From contig NZ_BAED01000050.1 of assembly GCF_000241345.1 (NCBI RefSeq), positions 1 to 64,000 of the forward strand: a stretch of DNA of 64,000 nucleotides, given 5' to 3'. The notes under the pieces were generated by a model. It was not told the origin of the DNA, searched no databases, and saw only the letters and a list, made by a program, of their open reading frames with translations. Shown here in pieces: positions 23,003-32,235 of this stretch; position 1 is the stretch's first letter, and every line of letters begins with the position of its first letter. The DNA comes from Gordonia amarae NBRC 15530 (GTDB taxonomy: Bacteria; Actinomycetota; Actinomycetes; Mycobacteriales; Mycobacteriaceae). Both the position numbers and the translations under genes were made by a program.

Positions 23003-24298
23003 TTACACCTCCGACAGGGCACTCCGATCCAGGTCGGTGACCGCTGTGTGCCCCGACAGACCCAGCGTGAGGTCGAGCTCGGCGATGATGTTGGTGACCA
23101 CATCCCGCGCACCATCGGCGCCGTCGATCGCCAGGCCATACATGTGCGGGCGGCCGATGCACGCGGCGTCGGCACCGAGGGCGAGCGCCTTGAAAACATC
23201 GGCACCCGTATGGATTCCGGAGTCCACGAGCACCTTGATACGGCCGTCGACGACGGGCGCGATGGCGGCGAGCGCGTCGACGGCGCCGATGGATCCGTCG
23301 ACCTGACGACCCCCGTGGTTGGACACGATGATGCCGTCGACCCCTGTGTCGATCGCCTGGCGCGCGTCGTCGGGATGCAGGATGCCCTTGAGGACGATCG
23401 GCAGATCGGTGCGCTCGCGCAGCCCGGCGATGTCGTCCCAGTTGAGCGACGGCCGCGAGTAGATCGACAGGAACGTCTGCACCGACTCCATCGACTCGGG
23501 CGCGGTCAGGTTCTTGAGGAAAGGTCCGGGGATGTTGCGGGCAATCGAGACGAGCGTCCGGATCGCACCCGGCGTGACCTCGGGTTTCTGCTTGTCGACC
23601 ACCGCCTTGAGCCGCCTGGCGACGATGTCGCGGAACGTGGGGTCGGAGGTGTACTGGTCGATGCCCTCGGCACGGGCGAACGGCAACGACCCCAGGTTCA
23701 GGTCCTGCGGCCGCCAGCCGAGCATCGTGGTGTCGAGGGTGACGGCGATCGCCGAGGCCCCCATCGCCTTGGCCCGGGCGAGGAAACTGTCGACCAGATC
23801 CTCATCGACCGACCAGTACAGCTGGAACCAGCGCGGGGATCCGGGGCGGATCCGGTCCATTTCCGCCGCAACATCTTCCATCGGCGCGCTGCCCTGGTTG
23901 GAGAAGATGTACGGCACCCCGAGCTGGGCCGCGGCCCGGCCGATGAGCACGTCGGCGCGCCTGCGCACCAGCGCACCGGCACCGACCGGGGAGAACAGCA
24001 CCGGCGCGGGCAGCGTGTCACCGAACAGTTCGATGCCGGTGTTGCGCACCGACACATCACGCAGCACCCGCGGCACGATCACCCGCCGGTCGAGCGCCGC
24101 CCGGTTGGCGGTCATCGTCGTCCCCTCGCCCGCACCACCGGCGATATAGGCCCACGCCCGCTCGCTCATCGCCTTGCGGGCGCGGCGCTCGAGTTCGGCA
24201 TGATCGGTGGGCACCTTGGGCTTCCGGCCGTGAATCCCGTTGACGTAGATATCGTTCTGCCGAATGCGCCCCACACCGGGCGATGCCTGCTCTGCCAT
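23003..24298 (-). CDS. FMN-dependent alpha-hydroxy-acid oxidase/dehydrogenase
   Basis: A 431-residue enzyme of the LldD/glycolate-oxidase/lactate-monooxygenase family, oxidising an L-2-hydroxyacid to the 2-oxoacid with FMN. Family motifs include WAYIAGGAGEGTT (about 50-62), SPVGAGALVRR (about 104-114), the FMN lysine in IVLKGIL and the catalytic His-Arg motif SNHGGRQVDGS (about 330-340), then DSGIHTGADVFKALALGADAACIGRP. ATG at 24298; ATG at 24322 is possible. Substrate is not decided by sequence; lactate or a longer hydroxyacid are options. Confidence 0.9.
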   Translation of the reverse strand: MAEQASPGVGRIRQNDIYVNGIHGRKPKVPTDHAELERRARKAMSERAWAYIAGGAGEGTTMTANRAALDRRVIVPRVLRDVSVRNTGIELFGDTLPAPVLFSPVGAGALVRRRADVLIGRAAAQLGVPYIFSNQGSAPMEDVAAEMDRIRPGSPRWFQLYWSVDEDLVDSFLARAKAMGASAIAVTLDTTMLGWRPQDLNLGSLPFARAEGIDQYTSDPTFRDIVARRLKAVVDKQKPEVTPGAIRTLVSIARNIPGPFLKNLTAPESMESVQTFLSIYSRPSLNWDDIAGLRERTDLPIVLKGILHPDDARQAIDTGVDGIIVSNHGGRQVDGSIGAVDALAAIAPVVDGRIKVLVDSGIHTGADVFKALALGADAACIGRPHMYGLAIDGADGARDVVTNIIAELDLTLGLSGHTAVTDLDRSALSEV

Positions 24299-24426
24299 CG
24301 TGCCATCGTATCGCCGGGCCATCACCGGGTCATCGGATCCGCAGTCCCTGGCACCGGCCGGCAACAGGTGCTGCTCGGGCGGCAGAACTACTGTCGGCGA
24401 CGGATCCGCTGTCGGCTACGGAACCG

Positions 24427-24933
24427 TTAGGGACTGCAGAACTGTTTGGCCGCCACCTGGCCACCGACCAATGTCCGCTTGCCGTCCGGCGAGATGAACG
24501 GACTGTCGTCCCAGTACAGGGCCAGACATCCACCATCGGTCACCATCCTCCCGGCACGCTTCAGAGCCTTCGGCGCCACCTTCGCGAGGGAACTGTACGG
24601 TTTCGGAGCGATGGCCGCGGCCACCGGAAGGATGCCAGAGTCACGCACGAAGGCGGTCTGAGTACGGGTGAGCAGTGTCGCATGGTCCCACACATGACTG
24701 TTCAGCGGATGCGGTTTGCCGGACTCATCATTTCCGGGATACCAGCGAACATTCGCATACTGAGTGGGAAAGGATTTCGGCTTTTCGGCAAAGGAAACCC
24801 TCACCCAGCCATTCTCGGCGTTCAGCGCCTGTGTGGGTGCGGCCACCGCCGTAGCCGCACCCACACAGACCCCGAAAGCACACACCAGCGAACTCGCCGC
24901 GCCAAGAATTCTCTGTCGGTTGACCGATCTCAT
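24427..24933 (-). CDS. Secreted protein, paralogue 1 of a tandem pair
   Basis: A 168-residue exported protein with signal peptide MRSVNRQRILGAASSLVCAF to AVAA (cleavage near residue 32). It shares with the next gene the pattern VWDHATLLTRTQT, RDSGILPV, APKPYSSLA, GGCLALYWDDSPF.SPDG and a terminal AKQFC, suggesting one GGC-to-C disulfide. ATG follows AAGGG. No known domain recognised. Confidence 0.78.
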   Translation of the reverse strand: MRSVNRQRILGAASSLVCAFGVCVGAATAVAAPTQALNAENGWVRVSFAEKPKSFPTQYANVRWYPGNDESGKPHPLNSHVWDHATLLTRTQTAFVRDSGILPVAAAIAPKPYSSLAKVAPKALKRAGRMVTDGGCLALYWDDSPFISPDGKRTLVGGQVAAKQFCSP

Positions 24934-24961
24934 CGAACGTACCCTTTCATTCATCAGGTGG

Positions 24962-25435
24962 TTACGCATAACACCCGGACTTTGCAAAAACCTGTACGAA
25001 TGCCTGACGCTGACGTCCGTCCGGCGCTGTGAATGGCTCGTCCTGCCAAAAGAGCGCCAAGCATCCACCCGCGTTGATCAGCGAGGCACCGAGCGGCAGC
25101 ACGAACCTGGCCATACCGGCAAGCTCACTGTATGGCTTGGGCGCTACCTGCTGTACCACCGGCAGCACCCCCGAGTCGCGCGCCAGAACCGTCTGCGTGT
25201 GGGTCAGCACAGTCACGTGATCCCAGACGATCGAATTCCAGGGCGAAGGCTTCCCCGAAGAATCCGAACTCGGCGCCATACCCCGGTCGGCGAGAATCGT
25301 CGGAAATGGATCGTCTTTCATTGTTTTCTGCTCCGGAGCTGCCGCTGCCGGCGATGCCGAACCCACGACCACACCCACCGCGGCAGCCACCGAGCTCAAT
25401 GCCACCGCCAGTGTGCGAGACCTACCGATACTCAT
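24962..25435 (-). CDS. Secreted protein, paralogue 2 of a tandem pair
   Basis: A 157-residue exported protein. The signal peptide MSIGRSRTLAVALSSVAAAV runs to ASPAAAA (cleavage near 33). The mature part mirrors its downstream neighbour: VWDHVTVLTHTQT, RDSGVLPV, APKPYSELA, GGCLALFWQDEPFTAPDG and AKSGC. AGGA precedes the ATG. The pair, 28 bp apart on one strand, is a local duplication now strongly diverged outside these motifs. Function unknown. Confidence 0.78.
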   Translation of the reverse strand: MSIGRSRTLAVALSSVAAAVGVVVGSASPAAAAPEQKTMKDDPFPTILADRGMAPSSDSSGKPSPWNSIVWDHVTVLTHTQTVLARDSGVLPVVQQVAPKPYSELAGMARFVLPLGASLINAGGCLALFWQDEPFTAPDGRQRQAFVQVFAKSGCYA

Positions 25436-25720
25436 AGCAAAGAATCCTCTCGTCCACGGTCGGGTACGACGGTCACGTACTCGATTGCCGCGATCAGAGA
25501 ACTCTAAGCCGCAGAGTTTCGATGGTCTCCGCAAGGAACGAACAGACCCGAATCTTGACCCGTTGGGGCTACGTCTATTTCATAGCCGTACGAACGTCAA
25601 CCGGGCACCGGAAGAATCAACACCATTCCCATGGCGAACATTTTCAATTCAATGACGGCACGGGCGGCAGACCGGCCGGCATGAAAGTAGTCCGGACTCG
25701 CCACCCGTCGTATCGCCGCC

Positions 25721-26341
25721 TCAGACTGTCGCGATGAGCATTGCTCCCATCGCGAACATCACCGCCGCGACAACCGCGTCGAGAAGCCGCCAGGCCCGCG
25801 CCGACGCGAAGAACCGGGACAGTTTGCCCGCACCGTAGCCGAGGGCACAGAACCAGACGATGCTGGCGACGCAGCAGCCGATGGCGAACGCCCACTTGGC
25901 GTTTCCGTGACTGTTGGCGATGGCGCCGAGGGTGAGCACGGTGTCGAGGTAGACGTGCGGGTTGAGCCAGGTGAGCGCGAGCGCCGTCGCGATCGCGGCC
26001 CAGCGACTCGCCGCACCGGTCTCCTCCGCGCCCGCCTCCAGGGTCTCGGTGCCGCGCAGCGCCCGCCGCGCGGCCAGCACCCCGAGGGCCAGCACGTACG
26101 CGCCGCCGGCGAGCTTGGCGAACGTGACCGCACCGGGATGGGCAGCCACCAACGCGCCGAGACCGGCCACCCCTGCGACGATGAGCACGACGTCGGAGAC
26201 CGCACATACCGCCACCACCGCCGGTACGTGTTCGCGGCGCACCCCCTGGCGGAGTACGAACACGTTCTGCGGGCCGATGGCGATGATGAGCCCGGCCCCG
26301 GTGAGCAGGCCGGCGAGGGCAGTAAGGAAGTACGTCGTCAC
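25721..26341 (-). CDS. lysE: LysE/ArgO-family amino-acid exporter
   Basis: A 206-residue exporter with six predicted helices. The family motif AIGPQNVFVLRQGVRREH (about 20-37) and TWLNPHVYLDTV (about 120-131) are those of LysE, which exports L-lysine or L-arginine. The GTG at 26341 gives MTTYFLTALAGLLTG and has GGTGG upstream; GTG at 26347 or 26365 are alternatives. It is divergent from lysG, the usual arrangement in which LysG activates lysE when basic amino acids accumulate. Confidence 0.9.
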   Translation of the reverse strand: MTTYFLTALAGLLTGAGLIIAIGPQNVFVLRQGVRREHVPAVVAVCAVSDVVLIVAGVAGLGALVAAHPGAVTFAKLAGGAYVLALGVLAARRALRGTETLEAGAEETGAASRWAAIATALALTWLNPHVYLDTVLTLGAIANSHGNAKWAFAIGCCVASIVWFCALGYGAGKLSRFFASARAWRLLDAVVAAVMFAMGAMLIATV

Positions 26342-26411
26342 GTCCACCAACGCTAGGCACAGCACACTCTGAAAGACAGCGAATGTTTCTTACGAATGAT
26401 TAGCTGTACTT

Positions 26412-27287
26412 ATGTTGGAGTTCGGGCAGGACAGTCTGCTCACCCTCGCCGCTGTGGTCCGCGAAGGCACCTTCGACGCCGCCGCCGAGGCACTGCACAT
26501 CACGCCGTCGGCGGTCAGCCAGCGCATCAAGGCACTCGAGGCGCAGGTCGGGCGGGTGGTGGTGCGGCGAACCAAGCCGGTGACAGCCACCGCCGACGGT
26601 CAGGTCCTGGTGCGGCTCGCCCGGCAGTGGGAGTTGCTGACGGCCGAAGCGCACACCGAACTACTCGGCGGCACGGGCGAGCGGGTGCACCTGCCGATCG
26701 CCGCGAACGCGGACTCGCTGGCCACCTGGCTGCTGCCGGTCCTGGCCGACTTGCACCGCGACCACGCCGTCGCCGTGGAGGTGATGCGCGACGACGAGTC
26801 CCGCAATGCCGATTTCCTGCGGTCGGGCGAGGTTCTGGGCGCGATCACCTCCGCACCCGCCGATATCCGCGGCTGCACCGTCGTGAGTCTCGGAGCGATG
26901 CGCTACCTGCCCGTCGCCACCCCTGACTACGTCCAGCGGTACTTCCCGGGCGGCGTCGACGAGCGATCGCTGCGGCAGGCACCTGTCATCCGCTTCGACC
27001 GCAGCGACGACATCCAGTGGGCCGCGATCGCCGACACGGTGGGCGGGCATGTCAACCCGCCCACCGTGTACATCCCGGCGTCGACCGAGTTCAACCGTGC
27101 CGTCGAACTCGGAATCGGCTGGGGCACGGTACCTTCCGAGCAAGCCACGCCCGCGCTCGCGGACGGCCGGCTGGTCCGGCTGCCGATGAGACCCGTCGAC
27201 GTGCCCCTGTTCTGGCAGTACTGGAAGCTCAGTTCGCCTGTGCTGCAATCACTGACAGACCTCATGGTCGCCGCGCGCGGCGACTGA
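26412..27287 (+). CDS. lysG: LysR-family activator LysG/ArgP
   Basis: A 291-residue LysR regulator. The N-terminal helix-turn-helix is LAAVVREGTFDAAAEALHITPSAVSQRIKALE (about 12-43); the rest is a periplasmic-binding-like sensor domain. Sequence and divergent pairing with lysE identify it as LysG/ArgP, which binds lysine, arginine or histidine. Its 3' end overlaps the convergent MFS gene by 39 bp. Confidence 0.9.
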   Translation: MLEFGQDSLLTLAAVVREGTFDAAAEALHITPSAVSQRIKALEAQVGRVVVRRTKPVTATADGQVLVRLARQWELLTAEAHTELLGGTGERVHLPIAANADSLATWLLPVLADLHRDHAVAVEVMRDDESRNADFLRSGEVLGAITSAPADIRGCTVVSLGAMRYLPVATPDYVQRYFPGGVDERSLRQAPVIRFDRSDDIQWAAIADTVGGHVNPPTVYIPASTEFNRAVELGIGWGTVPSEQATPALADGRLVRLPMRPVDVPLFWQYWKLSSPVLQSLTDLMVAARGD

Positions 27288-28574
27288 CACCTCGATGCCC
27301 GGCTCGTCGCGCAGTGGGTGTTCGATCTCGTCGCGCCACAACCGGGCCGCCAAGTAGAACACCAGCGCGCACGGCACGGGCAACAGTCCCGCCAGGATGA
27401 ACGTCGCCGGGTAACCGATCGCGTGGCTGACCGGGGCGACGATCGCCATCGACACCGGCAGCAGCGCCACCGACACGAAGAAGTCCAGGCTCGCCACCCG
27501 TCCCAGCAGGTGCGGCGGCACGCGACGTTGCAGCAGCGTCCCCCAGATCACCATCGGGCCGTCGAACAGCACACCGAGTACGAATGCGGCGGCCACGAAC
27601 ATCCAGGTACGGTCGGCGAACGCCATGATGACGAGCGGAACGCTGGACACACCCCAGACACCGAGCATCAGCGTCAGGTAGCGGCGCGGCATCGGGATCG
27701 ACGCGAATGTCAGCGAGGCGATCGCGGCGCCCGCACCGAACGCCATCAGCACCAGCGAATGGTCACCGGCGTCGCCACCGGCCCGGTCGCGGAGCGCGAA
27801 CGGCACCAGCACCTCGATCGGTCCCATCGTCGCCAGCACCAGGACGGTGGCGAAGAACAACGTGGCCCACAGCCACGGGGTGCGTAGCATGTACCGCACA
27901 CCCTCGGCGATGTCGGAGACCGCTGCCCGCGCCCCGAAGCTGTCGGCACTCCCCACCGGTTCACGTCGGTGGGTCACCGGTCCCATGGCTACGTAACACC
28001 AACCCGACAGCGCCGACGCGATGCCGGCGAGGACGACAGCCTGCCCCGGAGCTGCCATACCGATGACGACACCGGCGATCATCGGGCCCGCCGCCTGATT
28101 GAACACGGGCCGCATGAAACCTTCGACGCCATTTGCGGCCTGCAGGTGTGCGGCCTCGACGACATTGGGCAGCAGCGCCGAGTACGCCGGGTAGTACATG
28201 CCGGTGGTGATACCGCTGAGCAGGGCCGCGAACAGCAGATGCCCGAACGTGAGGACCCCGGCCATCGCCGCCACCCCCACCGACGCGAACGCCACCAGTT
28301 TGGTGGCCTCCAGGCCGATCGTGATCAGCCGCTGCGACACCCGGTCGGCCAGCACACCTCCGGCCAGGGACGACACCAGCATGCCGACGGCGGTGGTGGC
28401 CGAGACCAGCGACACCTGCGCCGGACCCCCGCCGAGGTCGATGACCTGCCAGACCACGGCGATCAGCCAGATCCCGTCGCCGAACAACGCCAGCGCCAGG
28501 CCCGCGGCCAGCCACCGGTACTGCCGCGTCCCGAACGGGCGCAGCACCTTGGGTAGGTCGGCCTGCGAAGTCAT
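27249..28574 (-). CDS. MFS transporter, EntS-like
   Basis: A 441-residue permease with about twelve helices. FRPFGTRQYRWLAAGLALALFGDGIW-type N-terminus, GGVLADRVSQRLI loop (about 78-90) and the second-half LGRVASLDFF motif place it in the EntS/MFS_3 group of drug or siderophore exporters. Substrate unknown. ATG at 28574. The last 13 codons lie opposite the end of lysG. Confidence 0.85.
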   Translation of the reverse strand: MTSQADLPKVLRPFGTRQYRWLAAGLALALFGDGIWLIAVVWQVIDLGGGPAQVSLVSATTAVGMLVSSLAGGVLADRVSQRLITIGLEATKLVAFASVGVAAMAGVLTFGHLLFAALLSGITTGMYYPAYSALLPNVVEAAHLQAANGVEGFMRPVFNQAAGPMIAGVVIGMAAPGQAVVLAGIASALSGWCYVAMGPVTHRREPVGSADSFGARAAVSDIAEGVRYMLRTPWLWATLFFATVLVLATMGPIEVLVPFALRDRAGGDAGDHSLVLMAFGAGAAIASLTFASIPMPRRYLTLMLGVWGVSSVPLVIMAFADRTWMFVAAAFVLGVLFDGPMVIWGTLLQRRVPPHLLGRVASLDFFVSVALLPVSMAIVAPVSHAIGYPATFILAGLLPVPCALVFYLAARLWRDEIEHPLRDEPGIEVSVAARGDHEVCQ

Positions 28575-28637
28575 TGGTCGAGTGTGGCCCACCACCGGCC
28601 CCGATGACCAACGATTTTCGCCGCTCTCCTCCTCGCT

Positions 28638-28746
28638 GGTTGAGGTGTGACGAGCCGCCAGGCGAGGAGCCTCGAAACCCGGTGAGACGACATTGTCCGC
28701 TTGCGAGGTTTCGAGGCTCGTCGCTTGCGCTCCTCACACCTCAACC
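28638..28746. repeat. Inverted pair of family A repeats
   Basis: A minus-oriented copy (GGTTGAGGTGTGACGAGCCG to CCTCGAAACC) and a plus-oriented copy (GGTTTCGAGGCTCGTCGCTT to CCTCAACCAGCG) flank GACGACATTGTCC. They lie between the MFS promoter and the end of ku. Confidence 0.88.
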
Positions 28747-28757
28747 AGCGATGGGAG

Positions 28758-29621
28758 TCAACTGGCGCGGCGGCTCGTCCGTTTCGCGGGCGCCTTCTTT
28801 TCCGGTTCCTCCGGCGCCTCATCGGGTTCGCGTTGCGGGGCCCGGTCCTTGACCGAGGCGCGCAGGGCGGCGAGCAGATCGGCGACCTCCGAATCGTCGT
28901 CGGTGTCCGCTTCCTCGATTTCCGGGAACGCCTCGCCGCCTTCGGATTTGGCCTCGATCAATTTGCTGAGCTCGTGCTGGTATTTGTCCTCGAACCGGCT
29001 CGGATCGAAATCGGTGGCCATCGTCTCGATGAGCGAGGCCGCCATGTCCAATTCCTGGGGACGCAATTCCACGTCGGTGTCGAGGAACTTGAATTCGGGG
29101 GGCCGCACCTCGTCGGGCCACAGCAGGGTTTGCAGCGTCATGACGCCGTCGATGATCCGCACCACCGCGAGCCGGGTGCGGTTGCGCAGGGTGAATTCGG
29201 CGACGGCCAGCCGGTCGGTCTGCTCGAGCGCCTTGGCCAGCAGCGTGTACGCCTTCGGCGATTTCGACGCCGGTTCGAGGTAGTACGGTTTGTCGAAATA
29301 GATCGGGTCGACCTGCTCGCGCGGCACGAACTCCAGAATCGAGATCTCCGGGGACCGGTTCACCGGCAGCGTCGCCAGGTCTTCTTTGGTGACGATCACC
29401 GTCTCCCCCGAGTCGGCCTCGTAGGCGTTGGCGATTTTCGCGTAGTCGACCTCAGTGTCGGTGCCTTCGCGGACGCGGCGGTACCGGATTCGGGTGCCGT
29501 CGGCGGAATCGACCTGATGCGATTTGCGGTCGTGGCTTTCCGTGGCCGAGTACACCTTGACCGGAACATTCACCAGACCAAAGCTGAGATCGCCCTTCCA
29601 GATCGAGCGCATGTCGGCCAT
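28758..29621 (-). CDS. ku: Ku protein of non-homologous end joining
   Basis: A 287-residue bacterial Ku. It has the core Ku beta-barrel (MRSIWKGDLSFGLVNVPVKV at 4-23, then RIRYRRVREGTDTEVDYAKI, LEFVPREQVDPIYFDKPYYLEP) and a Lys/Glu/Ala-rich C-terminal tail (about 250-287) that interacts with DNA and LigD. It forms a homodimeric ring on DNA ends. ATG at 29621 gives MADMRSIW. It is divergent from ligD with only 56 bp between, so both probably share a promoter region. Confidence 0.95.
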   Translation of the reverse strand: MADMRSIWKGDLSFGLVNVPVKVYSATESHDRKSHQVDSADGTRIRYRRVREGTDTEVDYAKIANAYEADSGETVIVTKEDLATLPVNRSPEISILEFVPREQVDPIYFDKPYYLEPASKSPKAYTLLAKALEQTDRLAVAEFTLRNRTRLAVVRIIDGVMTLQTLLWPDEVRPPEFKFLDTDVELRPQELDMAASLIETMATDFDPSRFEDKYQHELSKLIEAKSEGGEAFPEIEEADTDDDSEVADLLAALRASVKDRAPQREPDEAPEEPEKKAPAKRTSRRAS

Positions 29622-29677
29622 TGTGCCACCAGAGTCAATGGTCTGTCGCCCGATATGCCCTGCCCGAAAGGCGCACA

Positions 29678-32173
29678 ATGGACCTCATGGCGGGCGACAC
29701 CCTCGATATCGACGGCCGCACAATCGCTGTCACCAACCTGGCCAAGGTGCTGTATCCGCTGGTCCCGCCCGACGTCGCCGGAACCCGCAAGTTCGAGGTC
29801 ATCGACTACTACAACCGCATCGCCGACGTGCTGCTGCCGCATGTGCGGGGCCGCATCATCACCCGCAAACGCTGGCCCGGCGGGGTCGGGTCGGCCGCGT
29901 TCTTCGAAAAGCATCTGCCGGAGGGCGCGCCGGCGTGGCTGCCGCGGTACACCGTCGAACACAGTCAGCGGTCCATCACCTACGCGATGGCCGACGACCG
30001 CGCGGCGCTGGTGTGGCTGGCGCAGATGGCGGCGCTCGAACTGCACGTCCCCCAGTGGCGGGTCCCCGTCGCCGATGAGCCGATCACGGCGACCCGGCTG
30101 GTCCTCGACCTCGATCCCGGCCCGGGGGTGCCGCTGCACGAATGCGCGCAGGTCGCGCTGCTGATCCGGCAGATGCTCGACGCCGCGGGTCTGCGGTCGT
30201 TTCCGGTGACCAGCGGCGGCAAGGGCATCCACGTGTACGCCCGTCTCGACCGTCCGGTGTCGCCGGATTCGGCGCGCACGGTGGCCAAACAGATCGCGAC
30301 CGGTCTGGCGGCGGCCTATCCCGACACCATCACGGCGTCGATGGCGAAGAATGTGCGCGAGCACCGGGTGTTCATCGACTGGAGCCAGAACAGCGGATCC
30401 AAGACGACGCTCGCGCCGTACTCGTTGCGCGGCCGGGAGCGGCCGTGGGTGGCGGCACCGCGTACCTGGTCCGAGTTGTCGGAGCCGGACCTGCGGCAGT
30501 TGCTGTACACCGAGGTGCTGGACCGGGTCGAGGAGTCCGGGGATCTGCTGGCGGGACTGGACGAGCCGTTGCCGTCTCACGGGGTTTCGAGGCTCGTCGC
30601 TGACGCTCCTCACACCTCAACCGGCGAAGGGGACGCCGGGAAAGGGGAAATTGGCGAACGGGGTACCGGCGAAGTGAACAGCTCACCGACGTCGGTCGAC
30701 GACAACACCCCACCCCCGCCGGTTGAGGTGCGAGGAACGAGCCTCGAAACCTCGCAGGCCGAGAATGTCGCCGATCTGTCGGAGTACCGGAGCAAACGCG
30801 ACGAGACGAAGACACCCGAGCCCTTCGGTGACGACACCCACCGGCGGACCGCGCGCGAGGGACCGATCTTCGTGATCCAGGAACATCACGCCCGGCGGCT
30901 GCACTACGACTTCCGGCTCGAACACGACGGGGTGCTGGTGTCGTGGGCGGTGCCGAAGAATCTGCCGACCGATCACGACCAGAACCGGCTGGCCGTGCAG
31001 ACCGAGGACCATCCGCTCGACTACGCCGAGTTCTCCGGCGACATCCCGGCAGGCGAATACGGCGGCGGGCATGTGGAGATCTGGGACAGCGGCACCTACG
31101 AGCTGGAGAAGTGGCGGGACAAGGAGATCATCGTCCGACTGCGCGGACGCAAACTCCAGGGCCGGTACGTGCTGATCAAGACCGGTGAGAAGAACTGGCT
31201 CGCCCATCTGATGCACGACGAACCGCGCCCCATCAAGGCCGACCTGCGTGATCCGCGGCCGATGCTGGCCGTCGACGAACCAATCGACGGACTCGACGCC
31301 CGCGACTGGGCGTTCGAGGGCAAATGGGACGGGTACCGGGTGCTGGTGCGGTCGGTGGGCGGCGAGTTCCGGCTGTCGTCGCGGTCGGGTCTGGACATGA
31401 CCGCCGACTTCCCGGAGTTGCGCGGCATCGTCGACGAACTCGGGCTGCTCGATGTGGTGCTCGACGGTGAGGTGGTGGCGATCGACTCGTCGGGCCGCAC
31501 CAATTTCACGATCCTCGCCTCGCGGAGCACGACCGCCGAACCGTACCGGCTGCGGTTGCTGCTGTTCGACGTCCTGTATCTGAACGGCAAGCAACTGCTC
31601 GACGTGCCCTGGTCCCAGCGCCGGCAGTTGCTGGAGGAACTGGCGCCGCTGTTCCGGTCGTCGCCGTATACGGAGGTGCCGGCGCTGCTGGACGGGTCCG
31701 GTGCCGACGCCGTCGCGCACAGCCGCGAACACAACTACGAAGGTGTGGTCGCCAAGCTGCGTACCTCCGTCTACCAGCAGGGACGCCGGTCGACGCAATG
31801 GCGCAAACACAAGAACTGGAACGACATCGAGGTGGTGATCGGCGGCTGGCGCCCGGGCCGGGGCAACCGCGCCGACACCATCGGGTCGCTGCTGCTCGGG
31901 CTGCCGGAGGAGACGGGCCTGCGATACGTCGGCCGCGTCGGGACGGGTTTCACCGACGCCCAGCTGCGGGTCCTCGCCGACGAGCTGAAACCCCTGGAGA
32001 TCCGGATGTGCCCGTTCATCGACTCGATCGACCGGCCCGTCGCGTCGACGGCGACGTGGGTGCTGCCGAAGCTGGTCGGCGAGGTGCGGTTCATGGACTG
32101 GACGTCGACGGGGCATCTGCGGCATCCGAGCTGGCGTGGCATCCGGCGCGACAAACTGCCCGGCGATCTGTAG
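29678..32173 (+). CDS. ligD: Multifunctional ATP-dependent DNA ligase LigD (Pol-PE-Lig)
   Basis: An 831-residue repair enzyme: polymerase/primase domain (about 1-290; LDLDPGPGVPLHEC holds metal-binding Asp residues), phosphoesterase domain (about 390-540; IQEHHARRLHYDFRLEHDGV) and ATP-dependent ligase domain (about 545-831; nucleotidyl lysine in AFEGKWDGYR, later VVAKLRTSVYQ). With Ku it trims, fills and seals double-strand breaks. Residues about 296-365, between Pol and PE, are encoded by two inverted family A repeats and are low-complexity. GAAAGG precedes the ATG. Confidence 0.95.
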   Translation: MDLMAGDTLDIDGRTIAVTNLAKVLYPLVPPDVAGTRKFEVIDYYNRIADVLLPHVRGRIITRKRWPGGVGSAAFFEKHLPEGAPAWLPRYTVEHSQRSITYAMADDRAALVWLAQMAALELHVPQWRVPVADEPITATRLVLDLDPGPGVPLHECAQVALLIRQMLDAAGLRSFPVTSGGKGIHVYARLDRPVSPDSARTVAKQIATGLAAAYPDTITASMAKNVREHRVFIDWSQNSGSKTTLAPYSLRGRERPWVAAPRTWSELSEPDLRQLLYTEVLDRVEESGDLLAGLDEPLPSHGVSRLVADAPHTSTGEGDAGKGEIGERGTGEVNSSPTSVDDNTPPPPVEVRGTSLETSQAENVADLSEYRSKRDETKTPEPFGDDTHRRTAREGPIFVIQEHHARRLHYDFRLEHDGVLVSWAVPKNLPTDHDQNRLAVQTEDHPLDYAEFSGDIPAGEYGGGHVEIWDSGTYELEKWRDKEIIVRLRGRKLQGRYVLIKTGEKNWLAHLMHDEPRPIKADLRDPRPMLAVDEPIDGLDARDWAFEGKWDGYRVLVRSVGGEFRLSSRSGLDMTADFPELRGIVDELGLLDVVLDGEVVAIDSSGRTNFTILASRSTTAEPYRLRLLLFDVLYLNGKQLLDVPWSQRRQLLEELAPLFRSSPYTEVPALLDGSGADAVAHSREHNYEGVVAKLRTSVYQQGRRSTQWRKHKNWNDIEVVIGGWRPGRGNRADTIGSLLLGLPEETGLRYVGRVGTGFTDAQLRVLADELKPLEIRMCPFIDSIDRPVASTATWVLPKLVGEVRFMDWTSTGHLRHPSWRGIRRDKLPGDL
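30583..30751. repeat. Family A repeats translated within ligD
   Basis: A plus-oriented copy (30583-30622) and a minus-oriented copy (30721-30751), about 100 bp apart, lie in frame within ligD. They encode GVSRLVADAPHTST and VEVRGTSLETSQ in the linker between the Pol and PE domains. No stop arises in either orientation in this frame. Confidence 0.9.
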
Positions 32174-32235
32174 CGCCGCAAACCATATCGTCCCGCGTAA
32201 CCACCGATGTGCTTTGGCGAAGTCGGAGGACTAGG

